DNA from: Flavobacterium humidisoli
GTDB lineage: Bacteria; Bacteroidota; Bacteroidia; Flavobacteriales; Flavobacteriaceae
Direction of reading: 5' to 3'
DNA length: 64,000 bases
Assembly: GCF_023272795.1 (NCBI RefSeq)
Contig: NZ_CP096829.1
Span: forward strand, 3,534,001 to 3,598,000
Made by a program: the position numbers and the translations under genes. Shown one piece after another: positions 54,904 through 63,056 of the stretch; position 1 is the stretch's first letter, and every line of letters starts with the position of its first letter. The notes beneath the pieces are model-generated. The model saw nothing but the letters and a program-made list of their open reading frames with translations, ran no database searches and was not told the origin of the DNA.

Positions 54904-54911
54904 TATATTTG
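54904..54911 (+). promoter_or_regulatory. -7 box of the receiver gene
   Basis: TATATTTG, 30 bases before the start; a TTTG lies 16 bp upstream (54884-54887). Confidence 0.5.
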
Positions 54912-54941
54912 GGAGATTAAAATTCTAAGCCAAAAGACATA

Positions 54942-55373
54942 ATGAGTGATTTTACTATATTCTATACCGATGACGATGAAGATGATTTGTGTATTTTTGC
55001 TGATGCCGTAGAATCTATACCTCAGAACATTACACTTCAAACTTATTCTGGAGGGCAGAATTTTTTAAATGCAATTTTTGATCCTCCTGCTACACCTTAC
55101 GTAGTTTTTTTAGATTTAAACATGCCTGGAAAAAATGGATTTGATGTTTTAGAAGAACTTCGCAATTCAGATTATAAAAAAGATATTCCCGTTGTAATTT
55201 ATTCTACTTCAAGCGAACCTGGAATTATAGAAAAATGCCGTAAACTTGGCGCCAATTGCTTTATTACAAAACCGGTTTTAATGAACGACATTATAAAATC
55301 TATAGAACACGCAATGCAGATTGATTGGAAAAAATTTATTCCGAATCAATCCAATTTTGTGTTTAAATATTAA
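54942..55373 (+). CDS. Single-domain response regulator (receiver)
   Basis: 143 residues, receiver only: acidic pocket YTDDDEDD, phospho-acceptor D58 (VVFLDLNMPG), T89/S-type position in IYSTSSEP, K110 (FITKPV). No output domain, so it works by protein contact, as in CheY- or Spo0F-like relays. Its 3' end overlaps the 3' end of the PAS kinase gene by 11 bases on the other strand. Confidence 0.93.
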   Translation: MSDFTIFYTDDDEDDLCIFADAVESIPQNITLQTYSGGQNFLNAIFDPPATPYVVFLDLNMPGKNGFDVLEELRNSDYKKDIPVVIYSTSSEPGIIEKCRKLGANCFITKPVLMNDIIKSIEHAMQIDWKKFIPNQSNFVFKY

Positions 55374-58185
55374 TTTCAGACAAATCGGGAATGTAAATAT
55401 TAAAAGTAGAGCCTTTACCTTTTTCGCTAGAAACTGTGATAAAACCTCTATGATTTTCAACGATTTTTTTCACGATTGCAAGACCAATTCCAGTTCCTTT
55501 GTATTCACTGTCGGTATTTAAGCGCTGAAAAACTTCAAAGATTTTTTCTTTATAAATAAGTTCAAAACCAATTCCGTTATCTTGAACTTGGAGATGGAGA
55601 TAAGTTTTGTCCTTAAATTCAGCCTTAGGAAGAGATTTTCCTTCAATTTGCGTAGCAGAAATTTTTACTTTTGGAGGAACACCAGGAATAGAAAATTTTA
55701 AGGCATTTTCTACCAAATTATGCAGTAACTGTCTAAACTGAAACTGAATAAGATTTGCTTCTCCTAAATCTTGATATTCTACAACAGCATTTTTTTCTTC
55801 AATTCGATCAGAAAAATCACTTATTACTTCTTCTGCAATTTCGTCTATTTTAACCGTTGTAAAAATGCGATCGGCAGAATTAGTGCGGGAATAGGTTAAT
55901 AAATCCTGAATGAGATTTTGCATTTTTTTGGCCGAAAACTCAATTCTAGCTAAATAAGATTTGGCATTTGCCGAAATATTCTGCTCGTCCAACATAGCCA
56001 ATCGACTTGCGAAAGTCTGAATTTTTCGCAAAGGTTCCTGCAAATCATGGCTTGAGATGTAAGCAAATGACTGCAGTTCTATATTCATGTTAATCAAATC
56101 CCTGTTTTTGAGTTCCAATTGTGTGGTGCGTTCTATAATTTGATCTTCTAGCTTATTGGTAAAGTTCTTTTGCTCTTCTATATCAGTGCTTGTTCCAACC
56201 CACATTTGAATCTTTCCCGATTCATCGAATTGGGCTATTGCACGGCTAAGCTGCCATCTGTATTCGCCATCATAGCGCTTAAAACGGTGAATAAACAGAA
56301 AATCATTTCCTGTTTTTACAGATTCCATCCATAGTTTTACATTTTCCTCGCGGTCGTCGGGATGCACAATTTGGAGCCAGCCGTTTTTCTCAATTTCTTC
56401 TTTAGACAATCCAGAATAGTTGTAAACCGTTTCATTAAAATAATTGAGATTTCCCAACGTATCACTCGTCCAGATAAACTGAGGTATAGAATCGGCGAGA
56501 AGTCTAAATTTTTTTTCGCTTTTCATTAAAACATGCTGAATTTCTTTTTCGATAGTAAAATCCATTACAGTTCCCAACATTTTAGTAGGTTCTTTATTTT
56601 CATCAAAAAAGATTTTACCCTGAACTTTTATCCATGCAATCGAATGGTCTAGTTTCAAAATACGAGCTTCATATTTGTAAATTCCTGTTTTTAATGCTTT
56701 CGCGAAAGCGTCTAGAACAATATCCTCGTCTTCTGGAAGTACTCGACTTCGAATGTCCTGATGCACAATCTTTGTGTTTTTCTCAAATCCGAAAATGTCT
56801 AGAATAGTATCGCTGTAGATCAGTTTCTTTGTTTTAAGATTCAAATCCCACATGGCAATTTCGGCAATTTCAGTAGCCAAACGTGTTCTTGCTTCGGCAG
56901 TTTCCACTTTTTTTCTGGCTTTAACTTTAGAAGTTACATCATAAACCGTACACATTACACCAGATGCTTTTCCGTTTTTTTCATATAGCGCAGTATATTC
57001 GTAATCCAGATAGAATTTTTTTAGATTTCCTTTAATATCCACATAAGCGACAGCTTCATTCTCACGAATAGTTTTTCCATTAGTCAAAACATCAAGTAAT
57101 AATTCGGGATATTTTTGGTTTTTCAATTCAGGAAAAACGTCTAGTAACGGAATGCCAATACATTCTTTCTCTTCCTTTTGCCAAATGTTATGCATCATGG
57201 TTTTATTGGCCATTTCGATAATAAAATCATTTCCTCTAAAGATGGCCATTGCAATGGGAGAATCTATTACAATATTTCGAAAAGCTTTTTCATTTTCTGC
57301 TAAAAGATATCTGCCCTTTACTTCTTCGGTTACTTCATACGCAACAACAATAACTCCGGTAATCTCGTTTTCTTCCTTTAAAGGGTAAAAAACGAGATTG
57401 AAATAAGCTAATTCTTCTTTGTTGTAGCGATTTAAAGTTACAGCAAATTCATCAGCATAGTAAGGTTCGCCAGTTTCAAAAACATTTTTTAGAATAGGAT
57501 ATGCAGTTTCTTTAGTTTCGGGAACAGAATCAAAAATAGACTTGTTTAATATTGCACTTTCTTCTCTATCAATGATGTGCAGATAATTTGTATTGGCCAT
57601 CTCGACAATTAGATCGGCTCCTTTTAGAACACAAATTCCGAGAGGTAATTGTTTAACTGTATTTCTAAAACGTCTTTCGCTTTCTTCGAGTTTTTTGCGA
57701 GTAATTATCTGTTTGGTGGTTTCATTACAAATTACCAAAACGCCATTTGTTTTTCCGTTTTCATCATTTACAGGACTGTAACTGAACGTCCAGTAGACAT
57801 CTTCCAATTTTCCGTTTCTATAAATCGGTAATAATTGGTCTTCGTGCCATGAGGCTTCACCATTTTGAAGTACTTGGTCGATTAAAGGCTTAATAAAATC
57901 CCAGATTTCAGGCCAGTAATCGGCTCCTTTTTGGCCTAGAATAGCAGGATGTTTTCCGTTATCTCCTAGACTTGGGCGATAGGCATCATTATAAAAACAA
58001 ATATGATCTGGTCCCCAAAATAAAAACATTGGAAATTTTGAGTTTAGAAGAATTCCTAAAGTAGTCCGAAGACTTTGAGGCCATGATTGTGCAGGTCCAA
58101 GTGTTGTTTTGCTCCAATCTTTGGCACGAGTAAGATTACCCATTTCTCCTCCGTTTGCGAGAAAATCAAAATTGTTGCTATTCAT
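55363..58185 (-). CDS. Multi-PAS sensor histidine kinase
   Basis: 940 residues, no transmembrane segment. Several PAS modules precede the kinase: an N-terminal PAS-like region with WSKTTLGPAQSWPQSLRT, then about four PAS/PAC units (about 160-280, 300-425, 430-555, 560-680) with typical YEVTEEVK, VYDVTSKVK, MDFTIEKE and STDIEEQK endings. Phospho-acceptor H713 (YISSHDLQEPLRK), then the ATPase with N-box LVENALKFS, G1 DNGIGFE and G2 GTGIGLAIVKK. It is probably a cytoplasmic sensor of redox, light or ligand. It converges with the receiver gene, a possible partner. Confidence 0.93.
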   Translation of the reverse strand: MNSNNFDFLANGGEMGNLTRAKDWSKTTLGPAQSWPQSLRTTLGILLNSKFPMFLFWGPDHICFYNDAYRPSLGDNGKHPAILGQKGADYWPEIWDFIKPLIDQVLQNGEASWHEDQLLPIYRNGKLEDVYWTFSYSPVNDENGKTNGVLVICNETTKQIITRKKLEESERRFRNTVKQLPLGICVLKGADLIVEMANTNYLHIIDREESAILNKSIFDSVPETKETAYPILKNVFETGEPYYADEFAVTLNRYNKEELAYFNLVFYPLKEENEITGVIVVAYEVTEEVKGRYLLAENEKAFRNIVIDSPIAMAIFRGNDFIIEMANKTMMHNIWQKEEKECIGIPLLDVFPELKNQKYPELLLDVLTNGKTIRENEAVAYVDIKGNLKKFYLDYEYTALYEKNGKASGVMCTVYDVTSKVKARKKVETAEARTRLATEIAEIAMWDLNLKTKKLIYSDTILDIFGFEKNTKIVHQDIRSRVLPEDEDIVLDAFAKALKTGIYKYEARILKLDHSIAWIKVQGKIFFDENKEPTKMLGTVMDFTIEKEIQHVLMKSEKKFRLLADSIPQFIWTSDTLGNLNYFNETVYNYSGLSKEEIEKNGWLQIVHPDDREENVKLWMESVKTGNDFLFIHRFKRYDGEYRWQLSRAIAQFDESGKIQMWVGTSTDIEEQKNFTNKLEDQIIERTTQLELKNRDLINMNIELQSFAYISSHDLQEPLRKIQTFASRLAMLDEQNISANAKSYLARIEFSAKKMQNLIQDLLTYSRTNSADRIFTTVKIDEIAEEVISDFSDRIEEKNAVVEYQDLGEANLIQFQFRQLLHNLVENALKFSIPGVPPKVKISATQIEGKSLPKAEFKDKTYLHLQVQDNGIGFELIYKEKIFEVFQRLNTDSEYKGTGIGLAIVKKIVENHRGFITVSSEKGKGSTFNIYIPDLSEINI

Positions 58186-58394
58186 TAAAATCTTATTTTT
58201 TGTCTTGTTAAGAAGCTTAATTTCCTTACTATTAAAGCTAGTTAATACTTGTTTTAAATTATGTTTTATTAAAATTAGTGAAAATAAATATTCGCAGAAA
58301 AGTGATTTTTAAATGAGGCAAGATTAAAATCGTTAGAGTTAATATTATCTCTTTCCTATGCGGAAATTTGAATAACAGTTAAAAATAAAAAACA

Positions 58395-58736
58395 ATGAAA
58401 AGGGAAGATTCAAAACACGAAACCGATAATATAAAGAGATATCAAGAGGAAGGGTACACGGTAAATTATTTATTCGAAAACGACCATTTGATAGATTCAG
58501 AAAGCAAAGTAGCTTATAAACCAGAAGATGTTTTTATTGTGGCTCATCATCGTTATGAAGGTATGAGTGATCCTGATGATATGTCAATTTTATATATAAT
58601 AGAAACTAAAGACGGAGGCAAAGGGACTCATTTATTAGGATATGGTCCAACGGCAGATTTGGAAGAAGCCGAATTTTTTAAAGACATTCCGAAAGCGAAT
58701 TATTCCAAAAATGCAGACATAAACGAATTAACATAA
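58395..58736 (+). CDS. Small conserved acidic protein (PRPP-synthetase-named Bacteroidota family)
   Basis: 113 residues, soluble. Motifs RYQEEGYTVNYLFENDHLID, then PEDVFIVAHHRYEGMSDPDDMSILYIIETKDGGKGTHLLGYGPTADLE belong to a small Bacteroidota family that databases often label phosphoribosylpyrophosphate synthetase, although it is far too short and lacks the PRPP motif, so I do not accept that name. The YxxEGMSDPxDMSxxYxIE core suggests a compact alpha/beta fold. Function unknown. Confidence 0.6.
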   Translation: MKREDSKHETDNIKRYQEEGYTVNYLFENDHLIDSESKVAYKPEDVFIVAHHRYEGMSDPDDMSILYIIETKDGGKGTHLLGYGPTADLEEAEFFKDIPKANYSKNADINELT

Positions 58737-58774
58737 AAGAATAAAAATAGATTGGTATTTTTATTTTGCTGATG

Positions 58775-58817
58775 AGCAGTTGTTTCAAATTTATTTGAGG
58801 CAGCTGCTTTTTTTTTG
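58775..58817 (+). terminator. Probable terminator with AGCAG/CTGCT stem
   Basis: AGCAGTTGTTTCAAAT pairs with ATTTGAGGCAGCTGCT allowing G-T pairs, followed by nine T. Confidence 0.7.
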
Positions 58818-58818
58818 A

Positions 58819-59175
58819 GGTTCAAAGGTTCAAAGGTTCAAAGTGACAAAGGTTTTTTCTTTATCAAAGGTTTAAGACAGAGAGTATAAAACTTTGAACC
58901 ATTGCCTCTCAGAATCTTTGCCTCTCAACATAAAAATTATGAAAAGACTCAACTGAACAAAGGTTTTTCTTTATCTAAAAGGTTCTGAGGGACAAAGATT
59001 ATAAACCTTTGAGCCTTTGCCTCAGAACCTTTGTTTCTCAACGTAAACATTATCAGTCTTTTATGTGTAAAGACTCAAAGTGATAAAGGTTTTTCTTTAT
59101 CTAAAAGGTTTAAGACAAATATTATAAACCTTTGAACCTTTGCCCCTCAGAACCTTTGTTTCTCCCCAAATATAA
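58819..59175. repeat. Threefold tandem repeat of a hairpin-forming unit
   Basis: Each unit begins ACAAAGGTTTTTCTTTATC (or close) at 58846, 58957 and 59083 and continues through ...AAACCTTTGAACC...CCTCAGAACCTTTG-TTCTC to an ATAAATTATG-like end. Within a unit the AAAGGTT words at the start mirror AACCTTT words near the middle. Copies are diverged (about 75-85 percent by eye), so it is old or evolving. Confidence 0.7.
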
Positions 59176-59315
59176 ATTATGAAATATCTGCACAAAATTG
59201 TGTAAAGAATTGACTGACAATATAAACGAAATTTGGATTATAGAAATTTAGCAACCAAGGTTGGTTTTTATACGTAAATAATTACCGAACCCGCTTTGAT
59301 AAACCAAACCATATA

Positions 59316-60128
59316 ATGAAAAAACTTTACATAAATACTGGAAGCTTTGATGCTATTTTTAATAATCTGAAAGAAAGTTTTGGAGGAGAATTAAAAGTTA
59401 CGGCCAATGAATACAATTTGGAAATTAAATCAAAATGGGCAAAGGGAAGCATTTCTGGCGTTCGTTTTGAAAAAGAGATGTCATACCTTAGTTTTGATCT
59501 AACTTTTAATCAAGAAATTAGTTTAAGTATCGAATCTAATCCGTTTTCACCTGTATTTTTTGCGTATTGCGAGAAAGGAAACGTTTTGCATAGTTTTGGC
59601 GCTGATGGTGCTACTCATTGCCTTAAAAAACAACAATCGGGTATTATGAGCAATTCTTCTACTATTAATAGTGTATTGCATTTTCAAAGCCACCAACAGA
59701 TTCAATTTTCGATAATTGGAATGCCAACAACAATAGAAAATAAAGAAAGTGACTTTGTTTCTCAAGTAAAAAAAATATTTACGAGCAATTCTGGAAATTA
59801 CATTTATGTAGGAGATGAAAACCACCAAATAGGAGAGAAGTTTCAAGAACTTAAAAGAATTCCGAGTCAAGGATTAGTTCGTTATATACTAATGAAAGGT
59901 ATTCTTCGCGAAGTTTTAGAACTTGAGATAGCGCAACATAGTTATAATTATTTTACTGCGTTTGAGCCTATTTTGAATTTTGCAGTAAAACAATTAAGTG
60001 AGATCAAAAAATTGTCTCATATGAAATTAACTGCAATTACAGCGCCAGTACAGTTTTTAAAGCGAAACTTACAACCTCGAAAATACCAATTAGAATTAAA
60101 ATCATATAACCAAAAATTAGCTAGCTAG
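59316..60128 (+). CDS. Sensor-domain protein, possibly an AraC-type regulator without its DNA-binding domain
   Basis: 270 residues. The N-terminal 200 residues (MKKLYINTGSFDAIFNNLKESFGGELKVTANEYNLEIKSKWAKGSISGVRF, later HFQSHQQIQFSIIGMP) resemble the ligand domain of flavobacterial PchR/AraC-type regulators. Those normally end with two helix-turn-helices in about 100 residues; here only 60 residues follow (LSEIKKLSHMKLTAITAPVQ...), with no recognisable AraC motif. It may be a decoy, a heterodimer partner or a decaying regulator. No frame in the following 66 bases restores a domain. Confidence 0.55.
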   Translation: MKKLYINTGSFDAIFNNLKESFGGELKVTANEYNLEIKSKWAKGSISGVRFEKEMSYLSFDLTFNQEISLSIESNPFSPVFFAYCEKGNVLHSFGADGATHCLKKQQSGIMSNSSTINSVLHFQSHQQIQFSIIGMPTTIENKESDFVSQVKKIFTSNSGNYIYVGDENHQIGEKFQELKRIPSQGLVRYILMKGILREVLELEIAQHSYNYFTAFEPILNFAVKQLSEIKKLSHMKLTAITAPVQFLKRNLQPRKYQLELKSYNQKLAS

Positions 60129-60153
60129 TAAGCATACCATATTCTTCACTTTC

Positions 60154-60187
60154 AAAAAAACAGCTTCGATCGAGCTGTTTTTTTATT
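60154..60187. terminator. Bidirectional terminator
   Basis: AAAACAGCT and AGCTGTTTT pair around TCGATCG, with A and T tracts on both sides, between convergent genes. Confidence 0.85.
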
Positions 60188-60194
60188 TTATTGC

Positions 60195-60455
60195 CTATTC
60201 TTTTTCATAGTAAATAATGAAATAAACCATGATGAGATTTAAAATGAAAGAAATACTGTTGGTCAGAATAATGGGAAGATCTTTTTTAAGAATTCCGTAA
60301 ACAATCCACACCGCGATTCCAAAGGTCAAAATGCTGAACATCCGTAGCGAAATTTCTTTTACTTTCTTGGTCTTCCAGACCTTTATAATTTGTGGAATAG
60401 TAGATAGCGTAATACATGCTCCAGCAAAAAGTCCTATGATATCTATAAAGTCCAT
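60195..60455 (-). CDS. SemiSWEET-type sugar transporter
   Basis: 86 residues, three transmembrane helices with a PQ-loop motif (STIPQIIKVWKTKKVKEIS) in helix 1, then FGIAVWIVYGIL and SFILNLIMVYFIIYY. Two such triple-helix units dimerise to move small sugars across the inner membrane. Complete at this length. Convergent with the sensor-domain gene. Confidence 0.92.
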   Translation of the reverse strand: MDFIDIIGLFAGACITLSTIPQIIKVWKTKKVKEISLRMFSILTFGIAVWIVYGILKKDLPIILTNSISFILNLIMVYFIIYYEKE

Positions 60456-60535
60456 TTTGTAAAATTTGTTAAGTTGGTTTAGTTATCGAAATAAAACTTC
60501 GGGACTGAACGCCTTTGCGAGATAAAATCACAAGA

Positions 60536-60585
60536 CGATAGCATTATTAGCTGAAAAAACTTAGCATCTCAGCATCTCAGCAACT
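60536..60585. repeat. Short phased-word stretch
   Basis: ACTTAGCATCTCAGCATCTCAGCAAC before the SDR stop codon continues the TYAG-word style seen at 45323 and 46493. No good inverted partner is visible nearby. Confidence 0.5.
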
Positions 60586-60588
60586 TTT

Positions 60589-61434
60589 CTAACCCACCAA
60601 TTCACCACCATTTATATGAATAAATTGGCCAGTAATATAACTGCTGTCTTCACAGGCCAGAAATACATAAGCAGGCGCGACTTCCGAAGGCTGACCGGGT
60701 CTCTCCATCGGATTGTCTTTTCCAAAATCAGATAATTTGTCGAAACTAGCTACGATTAAAGGCGTCCAGATTGGTCCAGGTGCAACGCCATTTACGCGTA
60801 TTTTCCTTTTTGCCAGCATAGTCGAAAGAGAACGGGTAAAGCTTACTATCGCCCCTTTGGTACTCGCATAATCTGCCAAGTGTTCGCTTCCGCGAAAAGC
60901 CGTAACAGAGGTGGTGTTTATGATGCTATCACCTTCTTTCAAGAAAGCAAGCGCTGCTTTGGTGATATAAAAGAAGGGATAAATATTCGTTTCAAAAGTT
61001 TTATGAAGCTGCGCTGAAGTTATTTTTTCTATTTCTGTTTGCGGAAACTGAGTAGCAGCATTATTTACCAAAATATCTAGACTTTTAAAAGTAGTATGGC
61101 ATTTTTTAATGGCACTTTGGCAAAATTTTTCATCTTTCAAATCACCGCTTATCAATAAACATTGCTGACCTTCTTTTTCGATCATTGCTTTGGTTTCTTT
61201 CGCATCTTTATCTTCTTTTAAATATACAATTGCGATATTGGCGCCTTCTCTCGCAAAATGTACCGCAACACTTCGGCCAATTCCGCTGTCGCCACCGGTA
61301 ATGAAAGCTGTTTTTCCGAATAATTTACCGCTTCCAACATAATTCTCCCTTATAATTTCAGGCTCTGGATTCATCCTGTGCTCATTGCCAGGAAGATTTT
61401 GTTTTTGCTCGGGAAATGTTTGTTTCTTTTTCAT
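60589..61434 (-). CDS. YghA-like short-chain dehydrogenase/reductase
   Basis: 281 residues. An N-terminal extension (MKKKQTFPEQKQNLPGNEHRMNPEPEII) precedes the Rossmann domain: TGGDSGIGR (46-54), NNAA (124-127), catalytic S176 and Y189-x3-K193 (DYASTKGA). The extension is typical of the YghA/general-stress SDR group, usually NADPH-dependent aldehyde or alcohol oxidoreductases. Role inferred from neighbourhood: detoxification under stress. Confidence 0.93.
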   Translation of the reverse strand: MKKKQTFPEQKQNLPGNEHRMNPEPEIIRENYVGSGKLFGKTAFITGGDSGIGRSVAVHFAREGANIAIVYLKEDKDAKETKAMIEKEGQQCLLISGDLKDEKFCQSAIKKCHTTFKSLDILVNNAATQFPQTEIEKITSAQLHKTFETNIYPFFYITKAALAFLKEGDSIINTTSVTAFRGSEHLADYASTKGAIVSFTRSLSTMLAKRKIRVNGVAPGPIWTPLIVASFDKLSDFGKDNPMERPGQPSEVAPAYVFLACEDSSYITGQFIHINGGELVG

Positions 61435-61825
61435 GATTTACTCTTTTAAGCTTGTAATGTCATTTAAAATTACCCGATAACTGCAATTTTACTTGCCCTA
61501 AAAGATATTTTATTTGCCTCAATAAACTCAAAAAGGAAAAACTTGTATGAAAATACATCTGATAGAAGATAAAGTTTAAATAACAAGAAATTTCTAATAA
61601 GTTAAGAATCACGCAATATGTTTAATTTAATAGTAAAAGATGGGAATTTTATAACTATTTTCGATTTAGATAAAAAACCAGCTCGTTATTTTTTTTATAC
61701 ATTTGAGAATTTCCACATAATTTTTAAGAGTTACTTCGGTGATTCTTTAAAAAAATAAGAAAATTTTTAAATTTCACTTTAAATTCAAGAGTTTTGATTT
61801 ACAACCGATTTAGCATCAATATGGC
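61435..61825. other. 391-bp spacer between SDR and hybrid kinase
   Basis: AT-rich. The only open frame is the 46-codon one at 61618-61758. A possible -7 box TACATTTG (61698-61705) lies about 120 bases before the kinase gene; no terminator hairpin is clear. Confidence 0.5.
61618..61758 (+). CDS. Doubtful 46-residue reading frame
   Basis: ATG at 61618, TAA at 61756-61758. The product (MFNLIVKDGNFITIF..., aromatic-rich, later FHIIFKSYFGDSLKK) shows no domain or ribosome-binding site. Listed because it is the only frame in the spacer; most likely not a gene. Confidence 0.2.
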   Translation: MFNLIVKDGNFITIFDLDKKPARYFFYTFENFHIIFKSYFGDSLKK

Positions 61826-63040
61826 ATGGTATTAATTGTAGACGATATAAGGGCCAATATTATTGCCTTAAAGAAAACATTAGAGCTGCATAATATCGAT
61901 GTCGATAGTGCCGAATCTGGAGAAGAAGCTTTAAAGAAAATCCTGAAAACAGATTATTGTCTGATTATTATGGACGTTCAAATGCCGGGACTCGATGGTT
62001 TTGAGGTGGTAAAAATTCTTTCTGGAAATATCCGTACAAAAGATATTCCTGTTATTTTTCTTTCGGCACTTAATACCGAGAAAAAATACATCTTTAAGGG
62101 GTACGAAACAGGTGCTGTTGAGTACATTACCAAACCTGTAGATAGCGATTTACTGATTTTAAAAGTAAAAACCTTCATTAAAATCTACGAACAGCAAAAT
62201 GAACTTAAAGTGATGAAAGACCTTCTTTCTAAAGAAATAAAAATTAGAAAAGAAGCGCAGGACAATCTTGAAATAAAAATCGCGGAAAGAACAAAAGAAC
62301 TGGTTCAGAAAAATGAAGAACTCGAACTTCGAAATCACGAATTGCAACAGTTTTCTTGGGTGGTATCGCATGATCTAAATGAGCCAATCAGAAAGATTCA
62401 AATCTTTATCAAAATAATAAAAGACCTTTACTTAAAGGCAGATGACAAAGCGATCGATTATGTTGACCGAACAATAAAATCGGCAGAAAGAATGCAAACT
62501 TTAATTACCGATCTTTTGGCATATTCAAGGCTTTCTGCTCAGGTAAAACCTGAAAAAACAGATTTGAATGTTGTTTTGCAGGAAGTGTTGGGAGATTTTG
62601 ATTATTTAATTGAGCGTAAAAATGCCACAATAAAAACTAACGAACTTCCAACAATAGATAGTATTCCGAGTCAAATGCGTCAGGTTTTTCAGAATCTAAT
62701 TGGAAACGCTTTGAAGTTCTCAGGAAATGAAGAAAAAGCGGTAATAGAAGTTACTTCGGAAACTATTTTAGAAAAATCAATCGAAAGTCCGACTTCGCCA
62801 GAAGGAAAATTTTGCAGGATTACAGTAAAAGATAACGGAATTGGTTTTGATGAGATTTATCTTGATCGTATTTTTATTATCTTTCAAAGTTTAAACGATC
62901 GTCAATCCTACGAAGGAACAGGAATTGGGTTGGCAATTGCTAAGAAAATAATCGAAAAACATAACGGATTAATTACTGCTAAAAGTAAAGTGGGAGAAGG
63001 TGCAAGCTTTATCATTGTTCTTCCTTTAAAATACGAATAA
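61826..63040 (+). CDS. Receiver-histidine kinase hybrid without sensor
   Basis: 404 residues. ATG 61826 opens on the receiver (MVLIVDD; D50, K103). After a coiled coil (about 115-175) comes the kinase domain with H182 (VVSHDLNEPIRK), N-box LIGNALKFS, G1 DNGIGFD and G2 GTGIGLAIAKK. No transmembrane or PAS domain, so its input is likely phosphorylation of its own receiver, as in bacteriophytochrome-like relays. It resembles the H713 kinase at 55363 in its DHp sequence. The CHASE3 gene follows after 16 bases. Confidence 0.93.
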   Translation: MVLIVDDIRANIIALKKTLELHNIDVDSAESGEEALKKILKTDYCLIIMDVQMPGLDGFEVVKILSGNIRTKDIPVIFLSALNTEKKYIFKGYETGAVEYITKPVDSDLLILKVKTFIKIYEQQNELKVMKDLLSKEIKIRKEAQDNLEIKIAERTKELVQKNEELELRNHELQQFSWVVSHDLNEPIRKIQIFIKIIKDLYLKADDKAIDYVDRTIKSAERMQTLITDLLAYSRLSAQVKPEKTDLNVVLQEVLGDFDYLIERKNATIKTNELPTIDSIPSQMRQVFQNLIGNALKFSGNEEKAVIEVTSETILEKSIESPTSPEGKFCRITVKDNGIGFDEIYLDRIFIIFQSLNDRQSYEGTGIGLAIAKKIIEKHNGLITAKSKVGEGASFIIVLPLKYE

Positions 63041-63056
63041 AAATAATTTAGAATAT

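Larger units (their letters stand above)
58737..59315. other. 579-bp spacer dominated by a threefold repeat
   Basis: No gene is visible. After the terminator come three GGTTCAAA words (58819-58842) and three diverged direct copies of a unit of about 111-126 bp (beginning near 58846, 58957 and 59083). The last 140 bases are AT-rich leader of the next gene. Confidence 0.7.

Noticed and set aside
58846..59101. CRISPR-like array
   Set aside because: Repeat units are over 100 bp, diverged and unevenly spaced; no short identical repeats with unique spacers, no cas genes.
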